64,000 nucleotides of DNA, from the NCBI RefSeq assembly GCF_024713975.1, contig NC_091098.1:25601316-25665315 (forward strand). Reading direction: 5' to 3'. The notes under the pieces are model-generated. The model did not search any database. It was not told the DNA's origin and saw only the letters and a list, made by a program, of their open reading frames with translations. Shown piece by piece: positions 19,610 to 31,296 of this stretch (its first letter is position 1; each line of letters starts with the position of its first letter). The stretch comes from Paralichthys olivaceus (Eukaryota; Chordata; Actinopteri; Pleuronectiformes; Paralichthyidae). The translations under genes and the position numbers were made by a program.

Positions 19610-22600
19610 CTCCACTGCAGAGAAAATCACAAACACAGGAAATTGCCTTTCATAACAGACGATGCAATCATGAAATATTTTACTGGCCACCTTCTTTTTT
19701 TACGAGGCATTATGAAGTAGTTGAACACAGATGTACATTTTAATTTAGTAAAACTTCTGTGAAAATACATGAATATATTTACAGCTGTGTTACGTCATAC
19801 CAGTGGTGGAATTAGGATTTTTCTATGTCAGGGGCCATAATTTACTTTTGGCTCTAAAGCTTTTAACCAAAACCACATCATTGAATATTTTCTGACAATA
19901 GTTTTGTTTTTGAGCACTTTGTTAAAACTCTTAAATTTATCGTTTTTTTTAAAGTCGTCTGAAAAAGCAGCTGAAGCCGTCAGATAAATGTGGTGAAGTA
20001 AAAAGTATAACATTTCTGTCTGAGATGGACAATGTCTTCCAAGTACCTCAAATGTGTAGTACTCCGAGTAGAGTAAATGTACTTAGTTGCTGTCCACCCC
20101 CTGAATCCAACGTTTGAAATCTTCAGTAGTAGCAGAGCACATGTTTTGGCTGATCTCCTCGAGTCGTTTCAATAAAACACAATGAAATGTTTCAATCAGC
20201 ACGCCTCGGGGACGGCCTGAGAAGATGTGGTGAAGAATGCATATTAAACAAAGGGAAGAGTGGCTGCAGAGTCAGCGCTCATCCGCAGCTGCCGCTCTCA
20301 GGAAAAGCCCCAGACTCCTTCAGTGAGTAATATACGATAAGAAGACGCTGCCAAGATACACTGCACCACCTGGCTCTGCAGCTACAGGGGGTCACAGGGA
20401 TCAGTGAGACCGGGAATCAAACACCGGGGGAACGACCGCTACATGGAATTAAAACCACAGAATACAACATCAAGTGAAATGCAATGAAACTATTGGCAGC
20501 TTTTGAAAAGCCACTAAATTATATGTTCTTACCCAACAAACCTCACGCGCTCCCAAACGACTTGTGCACGATACTATTGGAAACGTCGTGGGCTGGGAGA
20601 CATCTAAATTGATGAAGGGCTCTATGTGCACAGAATGAAATGAACTCTTTAACTCTGGCGCTCACAGGGAGCTTCGGCTCACGGTTTGGGGCCGAGGAAC
20701 CCGGTTCGTGTTTGTTTAATCCAGATTCGACCTCCAGGAGTTCTGCAGCAACTATGATGACTTTATGATTAAAAGTCAGACATGACCGTGAATGCATCAG
20801 GCAGCAAATAACATGGAAGTGACTCAAATCACTCCTCTGTCATGTTGCCACAGAGCTGTTAGACCGAAGCCGCTGCAGGAGGAACGTCAGAATAAAGTAA
20901 GTAGAGAAACTGGAATAGTTAATAAGTTAAGGATGAGAAATCTATCAGGGCCACGTGAAAAAGAGAAGTATGCCGTAATAATATGAGAATAAAGCCCTGA
21001 TTCATTATTTAAAGTATTTTAGTTATGATTTTATTCTGATTAAGTTCTGACTTATTCTCAAAAATAAAATAAAGAGGTTGTTCCCCTCCTTGGTTTACTC
21101 GGTATAAACGTTTGCAGTTTCTCCTAAATTAAGTTGGGACTCATCTACTACTACTGTGAGTGGACACGTATTCATTTATTTTCTATCTAAAAACTTAAAT
21201 TCAAACAATTCAACTAAATCCTGCCTCCTCCGTGTTAGTGGATGGGACATGAATCAAACTAAAAAGTCAGCATTTTCATAGTTTTCCCAGAATTCATGGA
21301 TCTCGGCGAAAAACTAATTAAAACTCAGATATATTTGGAGGTCTGATATTTCTGAGTGCGTACTTTGGTGGAGTGGAATCTATCCAGTTTATTATTTATT
21401 TGAAAAAGGTAAAAACAATAAATAGTAAATGCAGTTGGAGGTCATGAAATAATGCCACAGGTAGTTTAAATTAGTCAGTCAAAAGAAAACCTAGATATAA
21501 TCAAATATCTGCATGTCTGGACTAAATCACTGTTTCTGTTCAATACGGGACAAACAGCAGAGTCAGCCTGAAGGAGCACGGGATGTGTGTGTCACCTGGT
21601 TGCTCAGGTAAGTCGTCTGAAGCGGAGCCTTCAAAAGCTTCGCAGCTTACTTCCACACAGGCTCAGCAGAGCGCTGTCAGAGTTTGCGACTTTGTGTGTA
21701 AAATACCCAGAAGGATCCATCAAAGAGGCGGCCGGGGCCTTCGGCATCAGGAAGGTCAACGGCTCTCAAGGTTCAGTTCAAACCCAGAGTCGCATCTCGT
21801 CGATGATCTTGAAGCTCGGCCGGTTTTCTTTTCCACTCGCCTGAAGGACCACATCAGAGAAACAGAAAGTAAAGAGCTTTGAGGGGAAAAAGGGAAAATA
21901 AATACAGACCATTAAACATTTACTTTAACATTTTAAACGGTCTCCCTGAATGGCTTCAATGTTAGATTTGTTTCTACCCCTTGAAAAGCATCTTAACACA
22001 AACACACATTTTAAATAAATAATTCATGGATATTGACTATTTAGGGGATTAATATTTGTTTGTGTGTAATCTGGTGCAAATCCAAATAAAAACCTCTGGT
22101 GGATTAAAGTGCAGTTGCATGTTGGGTTGAGTTATATACTGATGTATTCTTCACTCAGCATTTATCTCCTCTGTGTGCAGTCGAGCTGTATCTGTTCTGC
22201 AGCGCTGAGAGACTGGATGAGCTGTTTGAACATCGCTCAAAGCAAAGACTTGTACTTACACATCCAGCGTTTAAATTTAGCAAAGCCCACTTGTGTGTCA
22301 GTTCTGTCACATAGTTAATATTTCCATCCCTTCACATCTAAGAGGGGAGAAATGTTGAGCAGCGATATATAAAGCCGATCCCTCAGACTGACGGAGGTGT
22401 GCCGACGGACTGACAGGGAGAGGAGCGACTTTGTATGTTTGACTTCTGGTTTCAAGGATTGTGGAGTTTTTCTGCTGAATGCAAATAAAATAAAAGTTAG
22501 TGATGAGAATAAAAATCATTGTTTTGATGCTCTTGTTGGGGAAAGAGACAAAAAGTCAAAAAGTTTGAGTTTGTTTTTCTTCTTAAACATGCACAGTCAG

Positions 22601-23560
22601 AAGAATTTCTATAATTTATGGTGGTTTCCCATCCCACACTGAGGCCGTGTGTCCAGGTGGTGCTGCTGGATATTTCTGCAGGATTTGGCCTTAAACATTC
22701 AGGAAGTCTGAGCAGAGACAAGTTCTGGAGGACGATTGTCTGTCCAGACGGTTTCACCCAGAGACCGTCCCTCAGCACCTGCAGTATGACATCATCTGTC
22801 TGGTCTGAGGCGCTGTAGGGCGCTCGCACACAAAAGCTCACTGTGACCTTGTCGTGTCTGAAAGGTGAGGAGGAGAACTCAGTAGCCTCTCGCATTTACT
22901 CAAGAAGGAACATAAAACATGGCACCAACTGTGTTTGAGATCCCTGAGCTCCAGCTCGTGTCAGCCGGGTTGAGTAACAGCAGCTCCGTCTCACAGGGAC
23001 GTCCACTTCAATATTGTCTAAAACTTTGTTTAACAGTGGATCAATTGGAATAATCTAGCTTCATCTAACTATGAATGATGTGATCTGCTGCAGAACACAT
23101 AATTTCCGAAACAGCAGGCAGACGTCTTACATTGAGACGATGCAGGAAAAGTCCAGGGAGCATCGTCCAAACCAAACAGGGGAAGTTGAAAAATCACATA
23201 ATACACATGTTCATGGACGACAGGAAGCAAACAGGAAGTGGAGCCACGGAGGGGATAAAGACAATGGCTCTGATTGGGTAACTGAAAACAGGTGAACTGA
23301 AGAAGTGGAGGGAAGGGCCAGCAGGAAGTAAAGCCAACTGCAATACATTGGGACAAGCCAAAATAAAACAGGAAGTCCATTAATAAAAGGTTCACAGGAG
23401 GTGGAACAGAAATTCTCAATAATTTCTTTGGAAGAAACTTAAACTTCCTGAAGGAATTGCTCGAGTTCAAGTAGTTTAACAAAGATGAGTGGGTCAGAGA
23501 TCTACAACTGGTGTGAACACTCAAATACATACAGGAGCCGTTTAACCATGAGTTACAATA

Positions 23561-23613
23561 GGATGATGGAGGATGGATGATGGACGGATGATGGATGATG
23601 GATGGACGGATGG
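23561..23613. repeat. GGATGGATGAT-type microsatellite
   Basis: Imperfect GGAT/GATG tandem repeat. Confidence 0.85.
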
Positions 23614-24710
23614 TCTCAAACAGAAGGAGGCTGGATGCACTCACCCTTAAATAACGTTCCTCTTCAAAACTCTTGACAGATGAATCCTTCCTCCAACCCT
23701 GAGCTCACAGACTCTGCCTTCATCGTGGCCTGGGATCATATCACATCATATAGTGTGACAGTGTTGTGTTTAAAGGTTGTTACTCTGCCCTCGAGTGGCC
23801 ACATACAGAACATTTTCTGATATTTCACTGAGTCTTCAGAAAGAAGAACAGACAGACCTTTGTCTCTGGAAGAAAACTGAAGACGTCCCATCAGACTCGT
23901 GTCTCTGCAGAGTCATCGTGCAGTCGGACACTAAAACAGCAAAGTCAATGAGCGGCTTCTCCTCCTGAGTGCAGGAAGAAAGTCAGAGTTTGTTTTAATA
24001 ATTCACGGTGACATTTTCCATCCTGCACAGGAACGCTTCTGATAAACCAGCCAAGATATCTACAGTCATTTTTTATCTTTCTTTTTTATCATCACATTGA
24101 CAGACAGTTCCCTCAGTGTTTGCATTTAGCATGTTCACATATCTGGAGTCGAAAAGCAATAGATGGAAAATCACGAACCATTTTCCATATTTTTATTTGC
24201 ATCAAATGTTTTTTTCATCGTATAACAACCGTTTGAAACCCTGAAGTCCCTCAAATCAACTCTTTTGTTGACATATCTGAACAGAACGATATAACCTTTT
24301 AATTTAGATACGTTCCCCGGCCGTCAGTTCGGAGTCTGGCATCGCTGCTTCAAGAACAAACAGCCAAACTCTCGCCAGGCCTGGAAGACTGTATTTCTAG
24401 GAGACGCTTGTTTGCCAAGTCAGAGTGCATCAATCCTCCAGGAGAACTGTAATGACTCAGCAAGAGCTGGGCTCAACCTTTCCTGTGTGAGCACAGACCA
24501 GCACGTAAACACACTTTATGATTCATTCCACATGAAAGAAAACAATCACGATTCAATCCATCAAAACATATTCCTTACTGATGGAGTGAATGAGGAATAT
24601 ATTCACTCTCAGGTTCACTTTTCACATGTATAGACCAGGTTAGAATGTCCTGTCACCCGACATTACGATGACTGTGAGAAGCAGAAACAGTTTGACAGTT
24701 CTTCTTGTAG

Positions 24711-24778
24711 AGATTTGTTTAGATTTAGTTTTAGATTTAGATTTAGATTAAGATTAAGGTTTAGATTTAGGTTTAGAA
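24711..24778. repeat. Degenerate (TTTAGA)n hexamer repeat
   Basis: About ten imperfect TTTAGA/TTTAGG/TTAAGA hexamers. Confidence 0.85.
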
Positions 24779-25336
24779 AAAATGTTGGCTATAGAACTAA
24801 AAAACTTGTATTCAGTATCTACTTAAAAAATGTCCCATGGCAGTACACCACTCTGTACAGCAGGTGTCAGCCGAGATACCTCATTGGTTGATCTACTGTG
24901 ACGTCAGAGCAACTTCCGCTCTTAGCATTTTTTGAATATAAATTTGCTATAATAATAATAATAATAATAACAACAATAATATAAATAGTTATGATAATCT
25001 TTATTTATTTAAAACTTCACAGAAATAAAAAGTGAAAGTGCTTGCAGCCCAATTACAGATTTAAAAAAGTTTTAATGTTTTTTAAACAAAAAATCTAAAA
25101 TTTTCTGATAAAAAAAAAGGAAGAAAAGGTGTGTTACTTTTTTATTTCTTTATTATTATATATTCAAAATAAAAACCCAAACTTATTTAGTCCTGTACAT
25201 ACTAATTACACACTTTTACAAAGTATTATAATGTTAAGTATCATACTTTTAGGTAATCATGTGGTTGTAAGTATTATAATTATATTATAATTGTATTATA
25301 AATAGTATTAAAAGCATTATCATTTTAATATAATCG

Positions 25337-25700
25337 TATAATGTGTGTACTGCAGCTGTGACCTGCCTGTGACAGCTGGTGGAATGTTAAGTATTATAAT
25401 GTTTAGTATTATAATGTTTAGTATTATAATGATTAGTATTACAGTAGTAGTATTTAAATATACTGAATAGTATAATGTGTGTACTGCAGCTGTGCCCTGC
25501 CTGTGACAGCTGGTGGAATGTTTAGTATTATAATGTTTAGTATTATAATGATTAGTATTATAATGTTTAGTATTATAATGTTTAGTATTATAATGTTTAG
25601 TATTATAATGATTAGTATTACAGTAGTAGTATTTAAATACACTGAACAGTATAATGTGTGTACTGCAGCTGTGACCTGCCTGTGACAGCTGGTGGATTGT
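25337..25700 (+). repeat. fitm2: Compound tandem repeat ending 41 bp upstream of the FITM2 start, with six CAGCTG E-boxes
   Basis: Three copies (about 25337, 25471 and 25650) of a 45-bp block that includes TACTGCAGCTGTGACCTGCC and TGTGACAGCTGGTGGA. The blocks are separated by variable runs of a 15-bp unit, TTTAGTATTATAATG. Each block holds two CAGCTG E-boxes 20 bp apart, so the six boxes lie at 25353, 25373, 25487, 25507, 25666 and 25686. The third block ends about 41 bp before the FITM2 start codon, so the array is in the proximal promoter or 5' UTR. CAGCTG is a core bound by MyoD-type and TFAP4-type bHLH factors; use here is inference. Confidence 0.85.
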
Positions 25701-25741
25701 TAAGCTGTTGTGTGCTGATAAAGTTTTTTGAACAGTTCAAC

Positions 25742-27654
25742 ATGGCGGCGGTGGTGGATGTGATGGTGGGGAGGCTGCTGTCTCTGTGGAGGACACCGGC
25801 TCTCAGACTCTACTTCCCCGGGATCTTCGTGCTGCTGACGGTGTTGGGCTCGGTGCTGAAGGAGCTGGAGCTCGTCCCGGAGACATATTTCAGCAGCAGG
25901 AGGAACCTCCTGAATCTGTGAGTGCAGCTAACGTGTTGTTAGCCGTTAGCCGTTAGCTTCACACTGCTCGTGAGAGACACCTGTAGCTCAGGGTCAGGTG
26001 ATCTGCTGACGTCACGCAGGTGAGAGGAAGTGCTCCCTGTTTTCATGACTGTAGCCGAGGTTAGTTAGGAAAGGAGAATCTCTGAGGAGTTAGGAAAGGA
26101 GACTCAGTGAGGAGTTAGGAAAGGAGACTCTGTGAGGAGTTATGAAAGGAGACTCTGTGGGGAGTTAGGAAAAGAGACTCAGTGAGGAGTTAGGAAAGGA
26201 GACTCAGCGAGGAGTTAAGAAAAGAAGACTCTGTGAGGAGTTAGGAAAGGAGTCTCAGTGAGGGGTTAGGACAGGAGACTCAGTGAGGAGTTAGGACAGG
26301 AGACTCAGTGAGGAGTTAGGAAAGGAGACTCTGTGGGGAGTTAGGAAAAGAGACTCAGTGAGGAGTTAGGAAAGGAGACTCAGCGAGGAGTTAAGAAAAG
26401 AAGACTCTGTGAGGAGTTAGGAAAGGAGTCTCAGTGAGGGGTTAGGAAAGGAGACTCTGTGAGGAGTTAGGAATGGAAACTCTGTGAGGAGTTAGGAAAG
26501 GAGACTCTGTGAGGGGTTGGGAAAGGAGACTCAGTGAGGAGTTAAGAAAAGGAGACTCAGTGAGGAGTTAGGAAAGGAGACTCAGTGAGGAGTTAGGAAA
26601 AGGAGACTCAGTGAGGAGTTAGGAAAAGGAGACTCAGTGAGGAGTTAGGAAAGGAGAATCTGTTCTGTGACTTTGTATTTTCTCTGCTCTGGAGTTTTTC
26701 TACTTTCAGAAATAAATGAGTTTCACGCTGGGAACAAACATTCAGGGATTTTCTTTCTCTCCTGTTGTTGAAGTGTAGAATTAGTTTAACATAGTTTGAT
26801 TATATGTATTTATTTTTTAGTTATAGTTACTTTATCTAGATTTCTGTAGATGTGATTTGGCAAATAACACAATCTAATTAATTAAATAGTATTGGAGATC
26901 AAAATATTTTCAGAATGTTGAAAGACAAATGTGGGAATATCTTTCCAAGAGAGGACTAGAAGACGAGACGTGAGGACAAGAGCAGAACAACTGATCCTCT
27001 GGAGCCAGAAGACAGAATCATTGTCCTTTTTGTTCCTCTTGCAGGTATTTTGTCAAAGTGTCTTGGGGCTGGACGCTGCTGCTGCTGACGCCCTTCATCC
27101 TCCTCTCCAACTCCTCCTTCAGCAGGAGCGCCTCCTTCCTCGGCCGGCGGCTTCTGTCTCTGGCGGTGGCGACGTCCGTCTGGTACATCTGCACGGAGAC
27201 ATTCTTCTACATCGAGGACGTGACCGGCTCCTGTTTTGAAACGGCTTCCATGGAGGTCATTAACTCGGAGTTCACAACCAAAGCCGCCTGCAGGCGCGCC
27301 GGCTTCCACTGGTGGGGCTACGACATCTCAGGACACTCGTTCATCCTGTCTTACTCCACCCTCTTCATCGTGGAGGAGATGGCTCCCATGGCCTCAGTGA
27401 AGACAGCGGGTCTTTCTCCTCTGCTCAGGTTGGTTCTCAACCTGCTGTACGTGGCGTTGAATCTGATCGTGACCCTCTGGGTGTGGATGTTCGCCTGCAC
27501 CTCTGTTTACTTCCATGACGTGGTACAGAAGTGGCTGGGGACCACGTTCGGTCTGTTGGGCTGGTATCTCACTTATCGGGTTTGGTATCTGAAACCTTTG
27601 TCCCCAGGACTCCCCCCCCAGCGTCACCCAAAGGAAAAGAAGCAACACGCCTAA
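25742..27654 (+). CDS. fitm2: FITM2 (FIT2), ER lipid-droplet-forming membrane protein
   Basis: Two coding exons, 25742-25917 and 27045-27654, joined in frame (CT|G) to 261 aa; human FITM2 is 262 aa. FIT2 is an ER multi-pass membrane protein of the lipid phosphate phosphatase-related class. It cleaves fatty acyl-CoA and is needed for lipid droplet budding and ER homeostasis. Family signatures seen: LKELELVPETYFSSRRNLLN, LYFVKVSWGWT, the first catalytic His in YDISGHSFILSY and the second in SVYFHDVVQKWLGT, then SWYLTY-like WYLTYRVWYLKPLSPGLPP. Several hydrophobic segments fit six membrane spans, and the tail is lysine-rich (KEKKQHA). The ATG at 25742 has a good context (AACATGGCG) and gives the family length. 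It is divergent from R3HDML and convergent with GDAP1L1. The start lies just past the E-box array. Confidence 0.97.
25918..27044 (+). other. fitm2: FITM2 intron 1
   Basis: 1127-bp intron, more than half of it the 25-bp minisatellite at 26057-26661. The donor is CT then GTGAGTGC and the acceptor is TCCTCTTGCAG. Nothing else seen. Confidence 0.9.
26057..26661 (+). repeat. fitm2: 25-bp minisatellite in the FITM2 intron, with internal higher-order duplication
   Basis: About 24 units of GAGGAGTTAGGAAAGGAGAC plus TCAGT, varying at a few positions. A stretch of about 120 bp beginning GACTCTGTGGGGAGTTAGGA occurs twice, at about 26151 and 26326, with the same unit variants in the same order and an offset of about 175 bp (seven units). 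Confidence 0.95.
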
Positions 27655-27913
27655 GCTGCACTCAAACTCTCCCGCACAACATTGTTTCTAACATTTCCGA
27701 CACACTACAGTTGATTTTACGTCTCCAGGTCCAAGGTGGCCGCACTATTTTAAGTTATAGAAAGGTCGTTTTGTAGAGGAGGGCTGGCTCGGAGTTCCTC
27801 CACAGTGTTTGGCAGCTGCTGTTCCCAAAATGACTCTTTGTAATCTGAGATTAAAGCGAGACGCTGCTCCCGTGTCCTGCTTCTCACATTCAGACCTGCA
27901 CTGAACTCCACAT

Positions 27914-27965
27914 ATTCTCCGGAGGATTCATCATCTCGCCCGTGATGATGAATCCTCCGGAGAAT
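27914..27965. repeat. Perfect 22-bp inverted repeat (hairpin) in a MITE-like repeat
   Basis: The arms 27914-27935 and 27944-27965 are exact reverse complements, each starting ATTCTCCGGAGGATTC when read inwards, around an 8-bp loop (TCGCCCGT). The following GTGTTCTCAC and CGGACATTCTC words recur at 49300-49490 and 50640-50830, so it belongs to a dispersed non-autonomous family. Confidence 0.8.
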
Positions 27966-28523
27966 CTCCTGCTGTGTTCTCACACGGGGGGGGAACAAAC
28001 TCCAAAGAAAGTCCGAACCCGGTTGTGCGGACATTCTCCAGAGAGCGTGTGGTTCTCGGGCTGCGTGATTGTCGGTCTGACAGTTTGTTGCCTTGTAATA
28101 TTTTTTTTCCTCACAGATGAGTAATCACAGTTTTTACACATGTGCGTGGAAACTCTAGAGAATGTTTTCTGCTCTCGTTTATTTCTGCAGATCAATGTTC
28201 ATTGTTTATAGGAAACAAAGTGAGATCAGACCAGAGGACATTACTTTTCATCCCACAGATTTTAACGAGCTGTTTTTTTTACACACATGTGGTTTGAGGC
28301 TGCTGTGACTTAACTAGATCGTTTAACTGTAGTTGTAGGCCAGCCCTGCAAGTACAAAAATATTATTCAAATACTTCAGAGGATAAGGCTGGAAATATTC
28401 AGTAAGTATTATAGTATTCAATTATTTAGGGCTGCATCGAACAAGTATTTAAATTAAGAATATGAATACAAAAAATGTCCGTGTTCCAATGGTACAAAAT
28501 CCCAAAAAATGTAGTTTAATTGA

Positions 28524-28529
28524 AATAAA
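28524..28529 (+). promoter_or_regulatory. fitm2: Candidate poly(A) signal of FITM2 (proximal)
   Basis: AATAAA about 870 bp past the stop codon. A second AATAAA at 28987-28992 lies in repeat-derived DNA. Which one is used cannot be told. Confidence 0.4.
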
Positions 28530-28986
28530 AGCAGAAAGTTTCGTCACTGTAAAGATAAAACTTAAGAATATTTGACTTTTTGTCCTTGCTACCAAAAAAA
28601 TGTAAACGATAAATAGATGTTTAAAACATTTGTTATGTTCTTGCTTGTTTCAGCTGAAATGTTTCACCTCTTTAACTATAAAGTAGTAGAAGTATAAATA
28701 AGATAAGCTGAGCTAATTCCTCTCTGCCACAGACCTCCGTTGTTTTCCACACTGATGGTGATGATCCACAGTTGTTGATTTGTAATCTGACATGAACCAT
28801 GATCATCCATCTGTGTTTGAGTGATGGTTATTTAAAAAAAACCACTGTGCCTGGTTGTTTTACAAAGTAGTTCAAACTTTTTAAAGACTTGAACTACATT
28901 TGCCAAATGTGTTTGTTTGATATTCGTTAGCAGAAAAATGCAAAAGGTAACTGAACTGATTTCCATGCAGGGGTGGAGCATGTTCC

Positions 28987-28992
28987 AATAAA
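28987..28992 (+). promoter_or_regulatory. fitm2: Candidate poly(A) signal of FITM2 (distal)
   Basis: AATAAA in CCAATAAAGAATCTG, within a decayed copy of the dispersed repeat also seen at 8585 and 14750. Confidence 0.4.
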
Positions 28993-30420
28993 GAATCTGT
29001 TACGTTTCTTTGCACATCCAGGATTTTCTTTTTCACGTTCTTTTGATCTATAGGCTGAGAATTTCTGTGAACAGATGAGATTTTGTGCAGATCTGGATTA
29101 TTCCGTATTTTCAGTGAAGGGATCTTTATTCAGTAAATGTCTTGTTTTGCGTGTTTGTAGCAAAGTAACAACCGGATTCTTCACATTCCATTTTCATTAT
29201 TTATTTGTCATTGATGGCAACTGAATAAATTAAGGCTTATGAACAAACATCATAAAAAGCACCATAAATAAATGCATATATATAGAAATATAAAAAATAA
29301 AAAGTAAAAAATAAAAAAATACTATAGTGAAATATAATGGCCACAAATCACGACTGGGACTCTCGACTTGAACTCTTTGTGTGATCCAAGAAGTTCAGCT
29401 CCGACCCCTCAGGTTTCAGTCAGAAGAAGCAGTGGAGTCTTAGGAGTGCTTGCAGTCATCAGAATGTACCAAGCTGGTAATGACGTGTCGTTGCCCTCAG
29501 TTAACAAAGTAAGTGAATGTTTTTGCATCATAAAATCAACGTAAATGAGAATCATTCTAATTATTTGATTTAATCAGAGGATACCTTGCACCCGAGTGCC
29601 CTCCTGCTTACTGCTAATACTTTTTAAATCTTCTCCCATGTGCCGTTTACGTGCAAGAAGCCAAACAACCTCCCTGTTTCCTTTAATGCATAATCCTGAT
29701 TGTATATAATGTATATTCTTAACTCCAGTCTGTCCCTGCACCCCAACAACAGTTTCTGCTCTTCTGGAGGAACTCCCCTAATGAATATCAGATTTAATTG
29801 TGGGTTACAACACCGCACGGTGATGCTGCGATTAAAGGAGCACTGATCATCGTCGTCTTTGGTTCAACGTTGTCCTCCGCAGCCGCAGCGTGCTGCTAAC
29901 CACCACCTGTAGCAGGCGAAAAACTCCCATTAATCACCTTCATCGTGCGAGGCTCGAGCCCAGCAGCCACGCCCCTCCTCAGATGACAGAAAGAAAAGCT
30001 GCACCGCAAGAATGTCTGTGTCTCCAGCCGCAAGACCAAAAAGCAGCTTACAAACTCCAGCCGGTGCCTCGCACCATGAGTCAAACCTAAAGAGCCACGG
30101 TTCAGGGGCAGGAGGTCTGACTAAAGAGCAGGAAGGTTCCCGTTAAACAGAAAGAAACACTGCATCGACAAACAACGCCACGGCTGGCCACACGGAGGGA
30201 ATGGCTTTTTTCAGTTTTTTTTTTCCTCCTTTACCCTTCAGATGAGTCAGCTGTTTCCTCCCCGCTCAGTTCCCCTTACTCACCCTTTGAGCTCATTAAA
30301 AATTCAGCACGGTAAAATAAACGAGACGACGCATAATTAAAAATATCTATCTGTAAAAACAATCTTGCATCTGTCAGGGGGAGTTGGCGACAAACGGAGA
30401 AACAGCAGTGAAGTATTGCT

Positions 30421-30442
30421 GGGGGGGTGGGGGGGGGGGGGG
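30421..30442 (+). repeat. Poly-G tract
   Basis: G7 T G14: a long G run able to form quadruplex DNA on the plus strand. Confidence 0.9.
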
Positions 30443-30828
30443 CCTTCTCCAACACGCGGGACAGGGCCGGTGCTTCAAAGGTCACGTTAGGCAGCGGGAA
30501 CATTGAGAAATCTGTGGTTTTAATGTTTCGGAAGTGATCGTAAACTCTGCAGACACCGAATCCTCAGTGCTCACTCGCCTGGACACGCTTACACAACAAG
30601 AAAAGAACCCATGCAATGAACTACACATCCTAAACCTAAACGCAACACAATCGCACCATCGATGCAGAATTTACAATGTGACCACCGAGGTTCAGCCGAG
30701 TGCAACGTCTCAAACACAAAAAAAAAAGATTCCTCCTCCCGTCTGAACTCCAGCTCAGAGACAAAGAGCGTGACAGTGGACCACCGTGTGCTGTGTGACC
30801 TGTGGTGCTCCAAACTAACTGAGCGCAC

Positions 30829-30867
30829 GTGTGTGTCTGTGTGTGTGTCTGTGTGTGTGTGTGTGTC
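30829..30867. repeat. Interrupted (TG)n microsatellite
   Basis: TG units broken by TCTG interruptions, in the 3' flank of GDAP1L1. Confidence 0.9.
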
Positions 30868-31011
30868 ATTGTGTGCAGAGTGTACAGTGATTGAAAGGAA
30901 TCGTTTGACATTTTGGGGAAATACGCTCGTGTTCCGTTTGTTCGTGAGCAAGATGACACCAAAACAACGGATTTCCCAAAACCTGGTTGATGACTCCGGG
31001 AAGAAGAGCAT

Positions 31012-31017
31012 TTTATT
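31012..31017 (-). promoter_or_regulatory. gdap1l1: Candidate poly(A) signal of GDAP1L1
   Basis: AATAAA on the minus strand, about 1.2 kb beyond the GDAP1L1 stop codon. It is the first canonical hexamer found; a variant ATTAAA occurs nearer, at about 32080. Confidence 0.35.
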
Positions 31018-31296
31018 TTTGGTGCACATCTGTATCTGGACGTTCGACAGCAGATGTGATTGGTTGTTTGTCTCTGTATGTGTTGACCCTGTGATACGCA
31101 AACACAAATTCAACTCCGGACAGCCGTTGATAGGACATTGTGCGGAGAGAGGTTTGACTCGAGGGATAAAGTAGTTGGAGTGTAACCGTGTCTCAACATC
31201 CTTTCGGAGGAGGTTGTCTACGCAGCCCACGACGGAGGCGGCCTTCGTAGGTTTTTTTCCAGATCTGCATCCACTGCTCATCTTGCTCTCATTGCT

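Larger units (their letters stand above)
18704..25336. other. R3HDML-FITM2 divergent intergenic region
   Basis: 6.6 kb upstream of both genes. It holds a (TTTC)n tract, AAGTACTT-type repeat debris (20035-20100), a (GGAT)-rich tract (23561), a TTTAGA repeat (24711), (AAT)n near 24951, and repeat-like ACAGGAAGT-rich DNA at 23150-23420. Non-repetitive stretches at 20200-20400 and 24310-24480 could be enhancers. Two segments at 21600-21845 and 22640-22860 look coding-like but match nothing I know (see findings). Confidence 0.65.

Noticed and set aside
23069-23644. 191-codon minus-strand ORF
   Set aside because: Its start falls in a GGAT microsatellite and the rest in repeat-like ACAGGAAGT-rich DNA; composition is not protein-like.
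26057-26661. Tandem array considered as a CRISPR array
   Set aside because: Units are adjacent with no unique spacers, and the DNA is a vertebrate intron.
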